This document shows positions 35,218 to 47,745 of a DNA stretch of 64,000 nt, piece after piece. A program made the position numbers and the translations under genes. The notes below the pieces were generated by a model. The model saw only the letters and a list, made by a program, of their open reading frames with translations, made no database searches and was not told the DNA's origin. The stretch is from the NCBI GenBank assembly GCA_032717465.1, contig CM064748.1, positions 7,491,238-7,555,237 of the forward strand. Direction: 5' to 3'. This DNA comes from Coenobita brevimanus (lineage: Eukaryota; Arthropoda; Malacostraca; Decapoda; Coenobitidae). Every line of letters starts with the position of its first letter. Position 1 is the stretch's first letter.

Positions 35218-35401
35218 TACGACGCCGAACCCTGCGGTTTCCTGGCGCAGGCCAGGTACACAAAGGGGCCCCTTAGCAGGGGTGGTTATAGGAAGCGACT
35301 GGGGTGGGCCAAAAACTCGTTAGGGCTAGGAAGGACCTTCGGGGCAGTGGTAGGGCTGTCACGGCCTCCGCTAGCGGGGGAACAGATACCGCCACTGTAG
35401 G
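35218..35401 (+). promoter_or_regulatory. Conserved 5' UTR structured-RNA block, LINE B
   Basis: TACGACGCCGAACCCTG, a hairpin CCTGGCGCAGGCCAGG, GGGGCCCCTTAGCAGGGG, GGTTATAGGA, TTAGGGCTAGG, CGGGGCAGTG, a CTCCGCTAGCGGGG hairpin and CACTGTAGG. These are the same landmarks as in A. It lies about 360 bp from the element start, just before ORF1. Confidence 0.7.
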
Positions 35402-35477
35402 TAGGCTTCTTCTCGCGCCTGTGTGCTTGTGTGTGTGAAAGTGAGTGTGACTGTATGTGTGCGTGACGGCCTCCGTC

Positions 35478-37564
35478 ATGGAGTGCCGTAATCCCCCCCC
35501 CCACCTACTCCCCGAGGACCCAGCGTATCCAGACGCTCCTCTAAGAGCCCAGCTAACCGCACCACCTCCTGCACCAAGGCGCTGGGTAATCAGAAGAGAA
35601 CGAGGCACAGTTCACCCGAAAGTAACACCTCTGACCATGAAATGACTGCACCAGCTCAGGGGACTGGGGCTCGCCCTAAAACTCCCACCCCTAATGCCTC
35701 CTCCACCTCCTCATCCTCAGATTTACCCAGGAAAATGCTTCGCCGTCACGAGGGCATGGACATGGATATCACACCAGCACTGCAGGATTCGTGCACTCGT
35801 GACGACACCCATGCCCCTTCACCTGCCACGCCAACCACAACCTCTGACGCAGCAACTCCTCCCTCTAGCACACCTGGAGCGGCCACGAACACCACCATTG
35901 ACGACGATGGCTACACCCTGGTGCGTCGAAAAGGAGGACGAGAGAACAAGGGCAGTAAGGATTTTGTCAACCCACCTCCGGCTCAGCAACCACCAACGAG
36001 GCGCCCACCATCAGCTCATCCCAGACCATTTGTGCGCACCTCAGTCACTGTAGCGGCACCACCCCCACCTACCTCAACCTTCCCCGCCTTCAGAGTTCCT
36101 CAGCAGGAGGGATTCACCCACTCATACAAGGCGGTGGAAACACTGGAAGCACAACACCCGCATCTAGAAGTCACAAACAGAATCGGGAGGGACGAGAGCT
36201 GCGTTCTAGTGCCGAACACAGAGGAGGCATACGCCCAATTAAAGATCATTGCAGAGGACGAAGCGGCGGCAGTGCGCATTATAGAGCTCAATCGTGGAGA
36301 ACAGCTTACAAAGGCCACAGTAATGGGCTATCCCCGCAGAATGCCAGTCGACATTTTGAAGAGCCACGCCCTTGTCGAGGAAGCAGAGCGCTGCCAACAC
36401 ACGAAAACGCGCGAGGAGACCCTGCAGGTCCGTGTGACCCTGCGGGGCCCCCTTGTGCCTTTCCTGGACCTGGGCAATTGGGGCAAATACTGGCTGCACC
36501 CATTCTCCCCAGAGCCCCTGCGATGCTACCGCTGTCAACGGTACGGCCATCACAGGGCAACTTGCACGAGGCCTCATGTATGTGGCGTGTGCAGCGGGGC
36601 ACACGACACAACCATCTGCCTCGACAAGTTAAAAACAAAGGAGAAGGTGACTGCCAGGTGCCCCAATTGCACAGGTTCTCACCATGCCTGGCACCCGACT
36701 TGCCCTGCACGCACCAGCAAGGTGGAGAAGGGGAGAGAGAGTCAGGTCAAATGGGTGCAACAACAACAAGACACTCTCACCATCCCTGCGCCCCCTGGAA
36801 CATTTGTCTGGGGGCAACAGAAGAACACTCCCGCTCCCACTCCAGCTCTCCAACCAGACGCTTTTCCACCTCTCCCCACCGCAACAACAATGAAAGAGAA
36901 AGTGACGCCTCAGGCTACAGGACTGTCACAGTCAGGGCAGACGTCCACGCCCCCCCCACCTCACACCCAACCCGCCGCCACACCTCTGCCACCCCAGCCT
37001 CCTGCATCACCCAAGACAGCTCTCGACTTCGACAAGCTGGCGCAAATTGGCAAAACACTCCTGATGGAGTTGCTACAGCTGCTCCTCGACCAATTCCCGA
37101 TTCTGCCACGGTCAGTCCTACCCAAAGCGGACTTAGCGATGCAGAATGCACTAGAAAAACTCAAGCTGCAACAACTCTCACCTCCAACAAGAACCTCCTC
37201 TCCAAAGCCATCAAGCTCGTGTCCTCCTGCAGTAAGACAGAACCGGCAAACTACACTTCCATCACCAAACAGTCTGCCCGCTCCACCTTCACCATCTCGC
37301 ACTACACCCATTCCACCACAGCAGAAAGACGAGCGCACAGGCAGGAGCAGGAAAAGGGGACAAAACAAGGCGAGGAAATCCAACAATGCAACAGTGAACA
37401 ACCAGAGCTGCGATCCCTCACGTTCCCCGTTAGGCACGCAGGAGATTCCCCAACCTCCTCGAGTGCCTCGGAGATCGCCGGAAACACAGCTCCGACTGGC
37501 ACTGCCCATGGACGAGGGGTCTCCCACCCCCTCAGACTCCTCCAGTGGAACTGCGCGGGAGTAA
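35478..37564 (+). pseudogene. LINE B ORF1, body intact, start frameshifted
   Basis: The likely native start ATGGAGTGCCG (35478) is followed by a run of ten C; D has eleven and reads through in frame. In B the downstream frame is open only from an internal ATG at 35642, giving 640 codons to 37564. It carries DGYTLVRRKGG, a central region ending LGNWGKYWLHPF, three knuckles (CYRCQRYGHHRATC, CGVCSGAHDTTIC, CPNCTGSHHAWHPTC), a Gln/Pro-rich segment, a helical LLMELLQLLLDQF stretch and a basic tail. The stop overlaps the ORF2-frame ATG as TAATG. Role: RNA-binding protein of the LINE particle. Confidence 0.85.
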
Positions 37565-40500
37565 TGGGGAAGCTCCCGCTCCTGCAGGAGGCCGCAGCAA
37601 GGGACTCCCCTCAAGTATTCCTTCTGCAGGAAACTCTGCTGGGGGAAAACCACAAATTCCGTCTGCAGGGTTATACCACCCATCTCCTTCCATACACTCG
37701 AGGTGTAACCAGAGGTTGTGCCGTCCTGGTTCAGAACCACATTGCCTCCTCAGATTGTGAGTATACTCCTTTCTGTGGAAGTACAAGGGGTGTGCATTCA
37801 CCTGTCAGAGTCGCCCCTCACCATCTACAATATTTATAGCAGGCCTGGTGCTGCCCTGGAGCTGGGGGAGTTACTCTCCCAGGCTACCAGAGGGCCTGTC
37901 ATCATCGGGGGTGACCTGAATGCACATCACCCACTGCTAAACTCACCTCAAGCCACCAATGAAGTAGGACGGCACCTATCTCTGGTTATGGAAGAAATGG
38001 ACGGGGTGACTCCTGACGGACACATCAAGGTCCACTCATGTTAGGGGGGGGCGTCTTGACCTCACTTTCGTGTCGGATCCTTTAAAGGATGCGGCACGTT
38101 GGTCCATACACCCCATCCTCATGAGTGACCATTATGCGATCACTGTTGACCTAGAGCTTAGCCCCCTCCCCCCCTCACGCCACCCTTGAGGTGGGATGTC
38201 GAGAAAGTGAACTGGGCTGCCTTTGGAAAGGCCCTAGTTCGCGCCTTCTCCTCGTCTCACCCCCCCTCTGACCTTGATAATTTGAGCAACTTTATTACAT
38301 CCACCTTTCAAGAGGCAGCCACAGAGTCCATTCCACAAAAGCGACGGTCCACGAAAAGCTACAAGGACGGCTGGATTTACTGCGACCGTGTCAGGGAATT
38401 GAATCGGCGGTTGAATGCGGCGCGACGCGAGTACAGGCGTCGTCGAGGCTCACCTCAACGCATACGCTTAGAGGCTGTGTCACGACACGTCTTAGCAGAA
38501 AAGCGCCGCCTTCGCGAGGAGTTGGTGAGATGGTGCAGGACTTTAGGACCTCACTCCACTCTCCGAGAGATGTGGAGAAAGTTGCGGTCCTTCACCAACC
38601 CCCGCCCCTCCCACCCGCCCTCTCACCCTGACCCTGCCTCAGAGGCCAGTCGTCTTGCCGAGCATTTCGCGGACCGTGCTGCCTCTCGCAATCTCCCCAG
38701 AGACGTCATAGCCCGACAGGTGCAACTATCAGACTCTCGCGCTGCGGCAATCCAAGCAGCTTGTAAGCGCCATGATGAAGCTGATTGCCCCATCACGGAC
38801 GTTGAGCTGATGGATGCTTTGCGGCGCAAGGCTGACACTGCACCAGGGCTAGACGGCCTTACGTATTCTATGCTATCACACTCAGGAGATTGCGGGAGAA
38901 AATGGCTGCTGAAGCTGCTCAATTTATCATGGTCTGAGGGTAAGTTACCTAAATCATGGAAAACCGCCATAATCCACCCCATCCCGAAGCCGAGCGACCC
39001 AGGCGCCACGCGCCCCATCTCGCTACTCAGCTGTATCGGGAAAACAGCTGAGAGGGTGGTGCGGGCGCGACTCACCTGGCGCCTGGGTCCTCTCCATCCG
39101 AGAATATTTGCCTACCACCATGGCCGCAGTACTGCCCACTGTTTAGCGTCATTTCTCGGAGAACTTCGGGGCGGAGTGGGTATGGCGATTTTCATTGATT
39201 TAGAGAAAGCCTTTGAGCTGGCCAGCCATTCAGCTATCCTCAGCGCTCTCGCTGATAAGGGAGTGGGGGGTAAGCTCCTGCAATGGATACAGGATTTCTT
39301 CCTTGAAAGAACTGCTAGCGTCCGCTTTCAGGGGAGTGTCTCCCAGCCGCATAAACACGAGAATGGCACGCCACAGGGCAGTGTCATCAGCCCCGTTCTT
39401 TTTAACATCCTGATGGAGGGGCTGCTCCGTGTCAATTACGGTCAGGGAGTCACGCTCCTGTCATATGCGGACGACCTAGTGCTAGTTTTTTCGAGAAGAG
39501 ATTGCTATACGCAAGCTAATGAGGCCCTCTTTAGACTGCACGGTAAGTCGAAGGAGCTGGGGTTGAAGGTTAATATGGCGAAGACTCGCTATATGCCCTT
39601 TGGCCTCAACCCTTCACCTCACCCTTTGCTGCTCGGACGACACTCATTAGCTTGCGTAACCACCTATAAATATTTGGGTGTGTGGATGGATGTGGGACTA
39701 AAGTTCAACAGGCATGTCAAATACCTGCGGGAGAAAGCTGCTTCGCGAATGGCAGCACTCAGATTTCTGTCTAGGAAGGGGCTGGGGGCCTCCTACAAGG
39801 TCCTCCGCACCTTCTATGTGCATGCCATTCGGTCGCTTATCGACTACAGTGCTATTTGTCTGCCAAACTTGGCCCCACCTGTGCGCGTTTCGCTTAAAGT
39901 GATTCAGAACAATGCACTCCGCATCATTCTGCACGCTCCTATGTGGACACGCTTAGTTAACCTCCGTTTGGAAGGCGAGCTTCCATCACTACACGGACGT
40001 GTCACTCTCCGTGCAACTGCTGTAGTGTTACAGCTTGTGCAGCGCAGGCCAGAGCTCGCTGTCTCTGTCTTGCTAAAGCGTCTGCTGTCAAGACCACCTG
40101 ACCACGCACCAAGCAATGACTGGGCCCGTGGACTTGTTGCTGCACTGCACAGGCTCAACACTGCAGCAAGCATTTGCAAGGAGCCTGATGCGCCTTGCGC
40201 AGGGTACCACGACCCACCTCCATGGACAACACCACCCTTCAAGTTCGTCTTTCCGGGAGAGGGGAGGGTGCGCAACTGCGTCCCTGCTCTCCTTCGGCAG
40301 CGAGCCTTAGCCCATGTAGAAGCTCTGCAACGCTGGTCATCTACAGACTACTACACTGACGGCTCTGTCACTGCAGACGAAGCGGCGGGTGCTGCCTTCG
40401 TCTGTGGCAACGAGGTGGTGTCGTGGCGACTCACACCGGGCGCATCAGTGCTTCAAACGGAGCTTACAGCTATTCTGGGAGCATTAAGGCATGCATATCA

Positions 40501-41290
40501 TCATGCACACTGTAACATTGCTGTGCATTCTGACTCACTTTCAGCGATCCGCACAATCCATTCTCACACCCTAGGAAACAACCCCTTCCTTCTATCCTCC
40601 ATATTCCTGTACGCCAGGAAAATTAAAGATAATGGAGGCACCATTTTCATACACTGGGTGCCGGGCCACGTAGGCCTACAGGGAAATGAGCGGGCAGATC
40701 AGGCTGCTAAAGATGCATGCAGCCTACCCAACATCACCTTTAATCTTCCTGACTCCCCTCGAACAATCCTGGCACCAATCATCAAAGCGACATGGCAGTG
40801 GACTAGAGAAGAACACCTACTCCTCACTACAGAAGCCTCCCGCTCTGCCACACGGAACGGCAGGGCCACGGGTTGTGTGCCTCTTCCACTGCTCCCGCAC
40901 ACACCCAATTACATCCTAGTCCGCCTACGTCGCTTGCGGCTTGGATTCCACTGTTATGATCAACTTGCCAACACCAATCCTAGCCCTTGTCATCACTGCC
41001 AGGACCAAGAACCCTCGCCACTACACCATTACATCCTAAGGTGTCCAGTCACACACCCTCTCAGAGCAAATCTAAACAGAGGCTTCACCTGGACCCACAT
41101 TGATGAAATTGATGCCCCTTCTATTATAGCCAACACGCCACTTCAAACCTTACTTACCACAGTAGAGAAATATCCCCCCCCCACGTTAAAGGACAGTGCA
41201 TTACGCACTTCACCTAACCTTTTTATGACCAGGTATTGCACCTCCACAGCACCTCCTCAATTCACTTCAACTAATCATCCCCAATTATAG
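37534..41290 (+). pseudogene. LINE B ORF2, endonuclease broken, RT-RNase H open
   Basis: Endonuclease starts LLQWNCAGVMGK in the -1 frame to ORF1 and overlaps its end. It is cut near 37780 by an 11-bp loss between two GTGGAAGT repeats and again near 38020-38180. From 38186 a frame of 1034 codons is undamaged: ISLLSCIGKTAERVV, IFIDLEKAFELA, NGTPQGSVISPVLF, LLSYADDLVLVF; RNase H with YYTDGSV, LQTELTAILGAL, VHSDSLSAI, GNERADQAAKDA; then zinc motif CHHCQDQEPSPLHHYILRC. All four RNase H carboxylates are present. This is the best-preserved RT in the array. Confidence 0.9.
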
Positions 41291-41336
41291 AGTTCTCCTC
41301 ATTCATTTACTTGACAGTGCAGCCGCACGTCACTGA

Positions 41337-41379
41337 ACGGGCTCACACGTTTGCCCGTGCCTCAGTATTGCACTGAGGC
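41337..41379 (+). promoter_or_regulatory. LINE B 3' two-hairpin terminus
   Basis: Hairpin 1: ACGGGC, a 10-nt loop, GCCCGT. Hairpin 2: GCCTCAGT, ATTGC, ACTGAGGC. Then GAATATT and the CCA tail. Stem sequences differ from A but pair equally well. Confidence 0.78.
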
Positions 41380-41398
41380 GAATATTCCACCACCACCA

Positions 41399-41407
41399 GC
41401 GGGGTCG
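41399..41407 (+). other. H4 9-bp target copy, B/C junction
   Basis: GCGGGGTCG between the CCA tail of B and the CATTCCC start of C. Confidence 0.85.
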
Positions 41408-41484
41408 CATTCCCTCGCCAGCCGCCGTCCTGAGAACATCTCCGAGCAGAGTCTTCCTACCTTCCAAGACCATACAGCGCTCCC

Positions 41485-41592
41485 ATTGGAGGGCATCGGA
41501 TCTGGTTCTTAATTGGAGGGCATCTGATCTGCTCCGTGATTGGAGTTCGTCCGATCTCCTCCCTCATTGGCGGGCACGCAATCCGGCACTCC
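41485..41592 (+). repeat. Four 27-bp ATTGG repeats, LINE C 5' UTR
   Basis: The same four-unit block as in B; the fourth unit has CACGCAATC where B has CACGCGATC. Confidence 0.8.
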
Positions 41593-41765
41593 TGTGCCAT
41601 CCACACTCACACCACTTGCTTTTCACGGTTTTACCATCGCTGCCTTAGCGCTATCGCCCCACGTCTGTGTACCGGGGTACACACACTTGTGTGTACCCGC
41701 CCTTTCATGGGTTGCACCCCCCTCTTACTATATTTCCTTTCGGCCTTACTGTCCCCCAGTCGTGG

Positions 41766-41949
41766 TACGACGCCGAACCCTGCGGTTTCCTGGCGCAGGC
41801 CAGGTACACAAAGGTGCCCCTTAGCAGGGGTGGTTATAGGAAGCGACTGGGGTGGGCCAAAAACTCGTTAGGGCTAGGAAAGACCTTCAGGGCAGTGGTA
41901 GGGCTGTCACGGCCTCCGCTAGCGGGGGGACAGATACCGCCACTGTAGG
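41766..41949 (+). promoter_or_regulatory. Conserved 5' UTR structured-RNA block, LINE C
   Basis: The same landmarks and order as in B, from GACGCCGAACCC to CACTGTAGG, with a few single-base differences mainly in loops. Confidence 0.7.
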
Positions 41950-42025
41950 TAGGCTTCTTCTCGCGCCTGTATGCTTGTGTGTGTGAAAGTGAGTGTGACT
42001 GTATGTGTGCGTGACGGCTTCCGTC

Positions 42026-44112
42026 ATGGAGTGCCGTAATCCCCCCCCCCACCTACTCCCCGAGGACCCAGCGTATCCAGACGCTCCTCCAAGAGCCCAG
42101 CTAACCGCACCACCTCCTGCACCAAGACGCTGGGTAATCAGAAGAGAACGAGGCACAGTTCACCCGAAAGTAACACCTCTGACCATGAAATGACTGCACC
42201 AGCTCAGGGGACTGGGGCTCGCCCTAAAACTCCCACCCCTAATGCCTCCTCCTCCTCCTCATCCTCGAATTTACCCAGGAAAATGCTTCACCGTCACGAG
42301 GGCATGGGCATGGATATCACACCAGCTCTGCAGGATTCGTGCACTCGTGACGACACCCATGCCCCTTCACCTGCCACGCCAACCACAACCTCTGACGCAG
42401 CAACTCCTCCCTCTAGCACACCTGGAGCGGCCACAAACACCACCATCGACGCCGATGGCTACACCCTGGTGCGTCGAAAAGGAGGACGAGAGAAGAACAA
42501 GGGCAGTAAGGATTTTGTCCACCCACCTCCGGCTCAGCAACCACCAACGAGGCGCCCACCATCAGCTCATCCCAGACCATTAGTGCGCACCTCAGTCACT
42601 GTAGCGGCACCACCCCCACCTACCTCAACCTTCCCTGCCTTCAGAGTTCCTCAGCAGGAGGGATTCACCCACTCATACAAGGCGGTGGAAACACTGGAAG
42701 CACAACACCCGCATCTTAGAAGTCACAAACAGAATCGGGAGGGACGAGAGCTGCGTTCTAGTGCCGAACACAGAGGAGGCATACGCCCAATTAAAGATCA
42801 TTGGAGAGGACGAAGCGGCGGCAGTGCGCATTATAGAGCTCAATCGTGGAGAACAGCTGACAAAGGCCACAGTAATGGGCTATCCCCGCAGAATGCCAGT
42901 CGACATTTTGAAGAGCCACGCCCTTGTCGAGGAAGCAGAGCGCTGCCAACACACGAAAACGCGCGAGGAGACCCTGCAGGTCCGTGTGACCCTGCGGGGC
43001 CCCCTTGTGCCTTTCCTGGACCTGGGCAATTGGGGCAAATACTGGCTGCGCCCCTTCTCCCCAGAGCCCCTGCGATGCTACCGCTGTCAACGGTACGGCC
43101 ATCACAGGGCAACTTGTACGAGGCCTCATGTATGTGGCGCGTGCAGCGGGGCACACGACACAACCATCTGCCTTGACAAGTTAAAAGCGAAGAAGGTGAC
43201 TGCCAGGTGCCCCAATTGCACAGGTTCTCACCATGCCCGGCACCCGGCTTGCCCTGCACGCACCAGCAAAGTGGAGAAGGGGAGAGAGAGTCAGGTCAAA
43301 TGGGTGCAACAACAACAAGACACTCTCACCATCCCTGTGCCCCCTGGAACATTTGTCTGGGGGCAACAGAAGAACACTCCCGCTCCCACTACAGCTCTCC
43401 AACCAGACGCTTTTCCATCTCTCCCCACCGCAACAACAATGAAAGAGAAAGTGACGCCTCAGGCTACAGGACTGTCACAGTCAGGGCAGACGTCCACACC
43501 CCCCCCACCTCACACCCAACCCGCCGCCACACCTCTGCCACCCCAGCCTCCTGCATCACCCAAGACAGCTCTTGACTTCGACAAGCTGGCGCAAATTGGC
43601 AAAACACTCCTGATGGAGTTGCTACAGCTGCTCCTCGACCATTTCCCGATTCTGCCACGGTCAGTCCTACCCAAAGCGGACTTAGCGATGCAGAATGCAC
43701 TAGAAAAACTCAAGCTGCAACAACTCTCACCTCCAACAAAGAGAACTTCCTCTCCAAAGCCATCAAGCTCGTGTCCTCCTGCAGTAAGACAGAACCGGCA
43801 AACTACACTTCCATCACCAGTCTGCCCACTCCACCTTCACCATCTCGCACTACACCCATTCCACCACAGCAGAAAGATGAGCGCACAGGCAGGAGCAGGA
43901 AAAGGGGACAAAACAAGGCGAGGAAATCCAACAATGCAACAGTGAACAACCGGAGCTGCGATCCCTCACGTTCCCCGTTAGGCACGCAGGAGATTCCCCA
44001 ACCTCCTCGAGTGCCTCGGAGATCGCCGGAAACACAGCTCCGACTGGCACTGCCCATGGACGAGGGGTCTCCCACCCCCTCAGACTCCTCCAGTGGAACT
44101 GCGCGTGAGTAA
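42026..44112 (+). pseudogene. LINE C ORF1, three frame breaks
   Basis: Native ATG at 42026 is followed by a ten-C run (frameshifted, as in B). The frame is open from 42190, is shifted by one inserted T near 42715 (CATCTTAGA for CATCTAGA) and continues from 42761 with knuckles CYRCQRYGHHRATC, CGACSGAHDTTIC and CPNCTGSHHARHPAC to 43945. A 4-bp loss near 43819, shared with D, moves the basic C-terminus to another frame (43771-44112). The end overlaps ORF2 as TAATG. Confidence 0.85.
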
Positions 44113-47100
44113 TGGGGAAGCTCCCGCTCCTGCAGGAGGCCGCAGCGAGGGACTCCCTTCACGTATTCCTTCTGCAGGAAACTCTGCTGGGGGAAAACCA
44201 CAAATTCCGTCTGCAGGGTTATACCACCCATCTCCTTCCATACACTCGAGGTGTAACCAGAGGTTGTGCCGTCCTGGTTCAGAACCACATTGCCTCCTCA
44301 GATTGTGAGTATACTCCTTTCTGTGGAAGTGATGTGGAAGTGCAAGGGGTGCGCATTCATCTGTCAGAGTCGCCCCTCACCATCTACAATATTTATAGCA
44401 GGCCTGGTGCTGCCCTGGAGCTGGGGGAGTTACTCTCCCAGGCTACCAGAGGGCCTGTCATCATCGGGGGTGACCTGAATGCACATCACCCACTGCTAAA
44501 CTCACCTCAAGCCCCCAATGAAGCAGGACGGCACCTATCTCTGGTTATGGAAGAAATGGACGGGGTGACTCTCCTGACGGACACATCAAGGTCCACTCAT
44601 TTTAGGGGGGGGCGTCTTGACCTCACTTTCGTGTCGGATCCTTTAAAGGATGCGGCACGTTGGTCCATACACCCCACCCTCATGAGTGACCATTATGCGA
44701 TCACTGTTGACCTAGAGCTTACCCCCCTCCCCCCCCCCACGCCACCCTTGAGGTGGGATGTCGAGAAAGCGAACTGGGCTGCCTTTGGAAAGGCCCTAGT
44801 TCGCACCTTCTCCTCATCTCACCCCCCCTCTGACCTTGATAACTTGAGCAACTTTATCACATCCACCTTTCAAGAGGCAGCCACAGAGTCCATTCCACAA
44901 AAGCGACGGTCCACGAAAAGCTACAGGGACGGCTGGATTTACTGCGACCGTGTCAGGGAATTGAATCAGCGGTTGAATGCGGCGCGACGCGAGTACAGGC
45001 GTCGTCGAGGCTCACCTCAACGCATACGCTTAGAGGCTGTGTCACGACACGTCTTAGCAGAAAAGCGCCGCCTTCGCGAGTTGGTGAGATGGTGCAGGAC
45101 TTTAGGACCTCACTCCACTCTCCGAGAGATGTGGAGAAAGTTGCGGTCCTTCACCAACCCCCGCCCCTCCCACCCGCCCTCTCACCCTGACCCTGCCTCA
45201 GAGGCCAGTCGTCTTGCCGAGCATTTCGCGGACCGTGCTGCCTCTCGCAATCTCCCCAGAGACGTCATAGCCCGACAGGTGCAACTATCAGACTCTCGCG
45301 CTGCGGCAATCCAAGCAGCTTGTAAGCGCCATGATGAAGCTGATTGCCCCATCACGGATGTTGAGCTGATGGATGCTTTGCGGCGCAAGGCTGACACTGC
45401 ACCAGGGCTAGACGGCCTTACGTATTCTATGCTATCACACTCAGGAGATTGCAGGAGAAAATGGCTGCTGAAGCTGCTCAATTTATCATGGTCTGAGGGT
45501 AAGTTACCTAAATCATGGAAAACCACCATAATCCACCCCATCCCGAAGCCGAGCGACCCAGGCGCCACGCGCCCCATCTCACTACTCAGCTGTATCGGGA
45601 AAACAGCTGAGAGGGTGTTGCGGGCGCGACTCACCTGGCGCCTGGGTCCTCTCCATCCGAGAATATTTGCCTACCACCATGGCCGCAGTACTGCCCACTG
45701 TTTAGCGTCATTTCTCGGAGAACTTCGGGGCGGAGTGGGTATGGCGATTTTCATTGATTTAGAGAAAGCCTTTGAGCTGGCCAGCTATTCAGCTATCCTC
45801 AGCGCTCTCGCTGATAAGGGAGTGGGGGGGTAAGCTCCTGCAATGGATACAGGATTTCTTCCTTGAAAGAACTGCTAGCGTCCGCTTTCAGGGGAGTGTC
45901 TCCCAGCCGCATGAGCACGAGAATGGCACGCCACAGGGCAGTGTCATCAGCCCCGTTCTTTTTAACATCCTGATGGAGGGGCTGCTCCGTGTCAATTACG
46001 GTCAGGGAGTCACGCTCCTGTCATATGCGGACGACCTAGTGCTAGTTTTTTCGAGAAGAGATTGCTATGCGCAAGGTAATGAGGCCCTCTTTAGACTGCA
46101 CGGTAAGTCAAAGGAGCTGGGGTTGAAGGTTAATATGGCGAAGACTCGCTATATGCCCTTTGGCCTCAACCCTTCGCCTCACCCTTTGCTGCTCGGACGA
46201 CACTCATTAGCTTGCGTAACCACCTATAAATATTTGGGTGTGTGGATGGATGTGGGACTAAAGTTCAACAGGCATGTCAAATACCTGCGGGAGAAAGCTG
46301 CTTCGCGAATGGCAGCACTCAGATTTCTTTCTAGGAAGGGGCTGGGGGCCTCCTACAAGGTCCTCCGCACCTTCTATGTGCATGCCATTCGGTCGCTTAT
46401 CGACTACAGTGATATTTGTCTGCCAAACTTGGCCCCACCTGTGTGCGCTTCGCTTGAAGTGATTCAGAACAATGCACTCCGCATCATTCTGCACGCTCCT
46501 ATGTGGACACGCTTAGTTAACCTCCGTTTGGAAGGCGAGCTTCCATCACTACACGGACGTGTCACTCTCCGTGCAACTACTGTAATGTTACAGCTTGTGC
46601 AGTGCAGGCCAGAGCTTGCTGTCTCAGTCTTGCTAAAGCGTCTGCTGTCAAGACCACCTGACCACGCACCAAGCAATGACTGGGCCCGCGGACTTGTTGC
46701 TGCGCTGCACAGGCTCAACACTGCAGCAAGCATTTGCAAGGAGCCTGATGCGCCTTGCGCAGGGTACCACGACCCACCTCCATGGACAACACCACCCTTC
46801 AGGTTCGTCTTTCCGGGAGAGGGGAGGGTGCGCAACTGCGTCCCTGCTCTCCTTCGGCAGCGAGCCTTAGCCCGTGTAGAAGCTCTGCAACGCTGGTCGT
46901 CTACAGACTACTACACTGACGGCTCTGTCACTGCAGATGAAGCGGCGGGTGCTGCCTTCGTCTGTGGCAACGAGGTGGTGTCGTGGCGACTCACACCGGG
47001 CGCATCAGTGCTTCAAACGGAGCTTACATTTATTCTGGGAGCATTAAGGCATGCATATCATCATGCACACTGTAACATCACTGTGCATTCTGACTCACTT

Positions 47101-47745
47101 TCAGCGATCCGCGCAATCCATTCTCACACCCTAGGAAACAACCCCTTCCTTCTATCCTCCATTTTCCTGTACGCCAGGAAAATTAAAGATAATGGAGGCA
47201 CCATTTTCATACACTGGGTGCCGGGCCACGTAGGCCTACAGGGAAATGAGCGGGCAGATCAGGCTGCTAAAGATGCATGCAGCCTACCCAACATCACCTT
47301 TAATCTTCCCGACTCCCCTCGAACAATCCTGGCACCAATCATCAAAGCGACATGGCAGTGGACTAGAGAACACCTACTCCTCACTACAGAAGCCTCCCGC
47401 TCTGCCACACGGAACGGCAGGGCCATGGGTTGTGTGCCTCTTCCACTGCTCCCGCACACACCCAATTACGTCCTAGTCCGCCTACGTCGCTTGCGGCTTG
47501 GATTCCACTGTTTTGATCAACTTGCCAACACCAATCCTAGCCCTTGTCATCACTGCCAGGACCAAGAACCCTCGCCACTACACCATTACATCCTAAGGTG
47601 TCCAGTCACACACCCTCTCAGAGCAAATCTAAACAGAGGCTTCAGCTGGACCCACATTGATGAAATTGATGCCCCTTCTATTATAGCCAACACGCCACTT
47701 CAAACCTTACTTACCACAGTCGAGAAATATCCCCCCCCACGTTAA
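44112..47745 (+). pseudogene. LINE C ORF2, one frameshift from open
   Basis: From ATG 44112 the endonuclease is complete except for the first motif: LLQETLLGEN, IIGGDLNAHH, GGRLDLTFV, MSDHYAITV. The QWN motif lies just upstream but is separated by TGA (GCGTGAGTAATG). RT has ISLLSCIGKTAERVL and FIDLEKAFELA, then one extra G in a G run near 45825-45831 shifts the frame. RT resumes with NGTPQGSVISPVLF and LLSYADDLVLVF. RNase H has YYTDGSV, LQTELTFILGAL (Phe for Ala), VHSDSLSAI and GNERADQAA. The zinc motif and end are at 47745. Its role would be target nicking and reverse transcription at the histone site. Confidence 0.9.

Larger units (their letters stand above)
34860..41398 (+). mobile_element. 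LINE B, full-length I-type element in the H4 site
   Basis: About 6.54 kb, the same family as C and D. It starts CATTCCCTCGCC, with a 27-bp repeat block, a structured 5' UTR block, ORF1, ORF2 and a 3' UTR ending in two hairpins and a CCA-repeat tail. It has the longest undamaged ORF1 body and RT-RNase H frame of the three, but a poly-C frameshift at the ORF1 start and an 11-bp loss in endonuclease. Confidence 0.92.
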
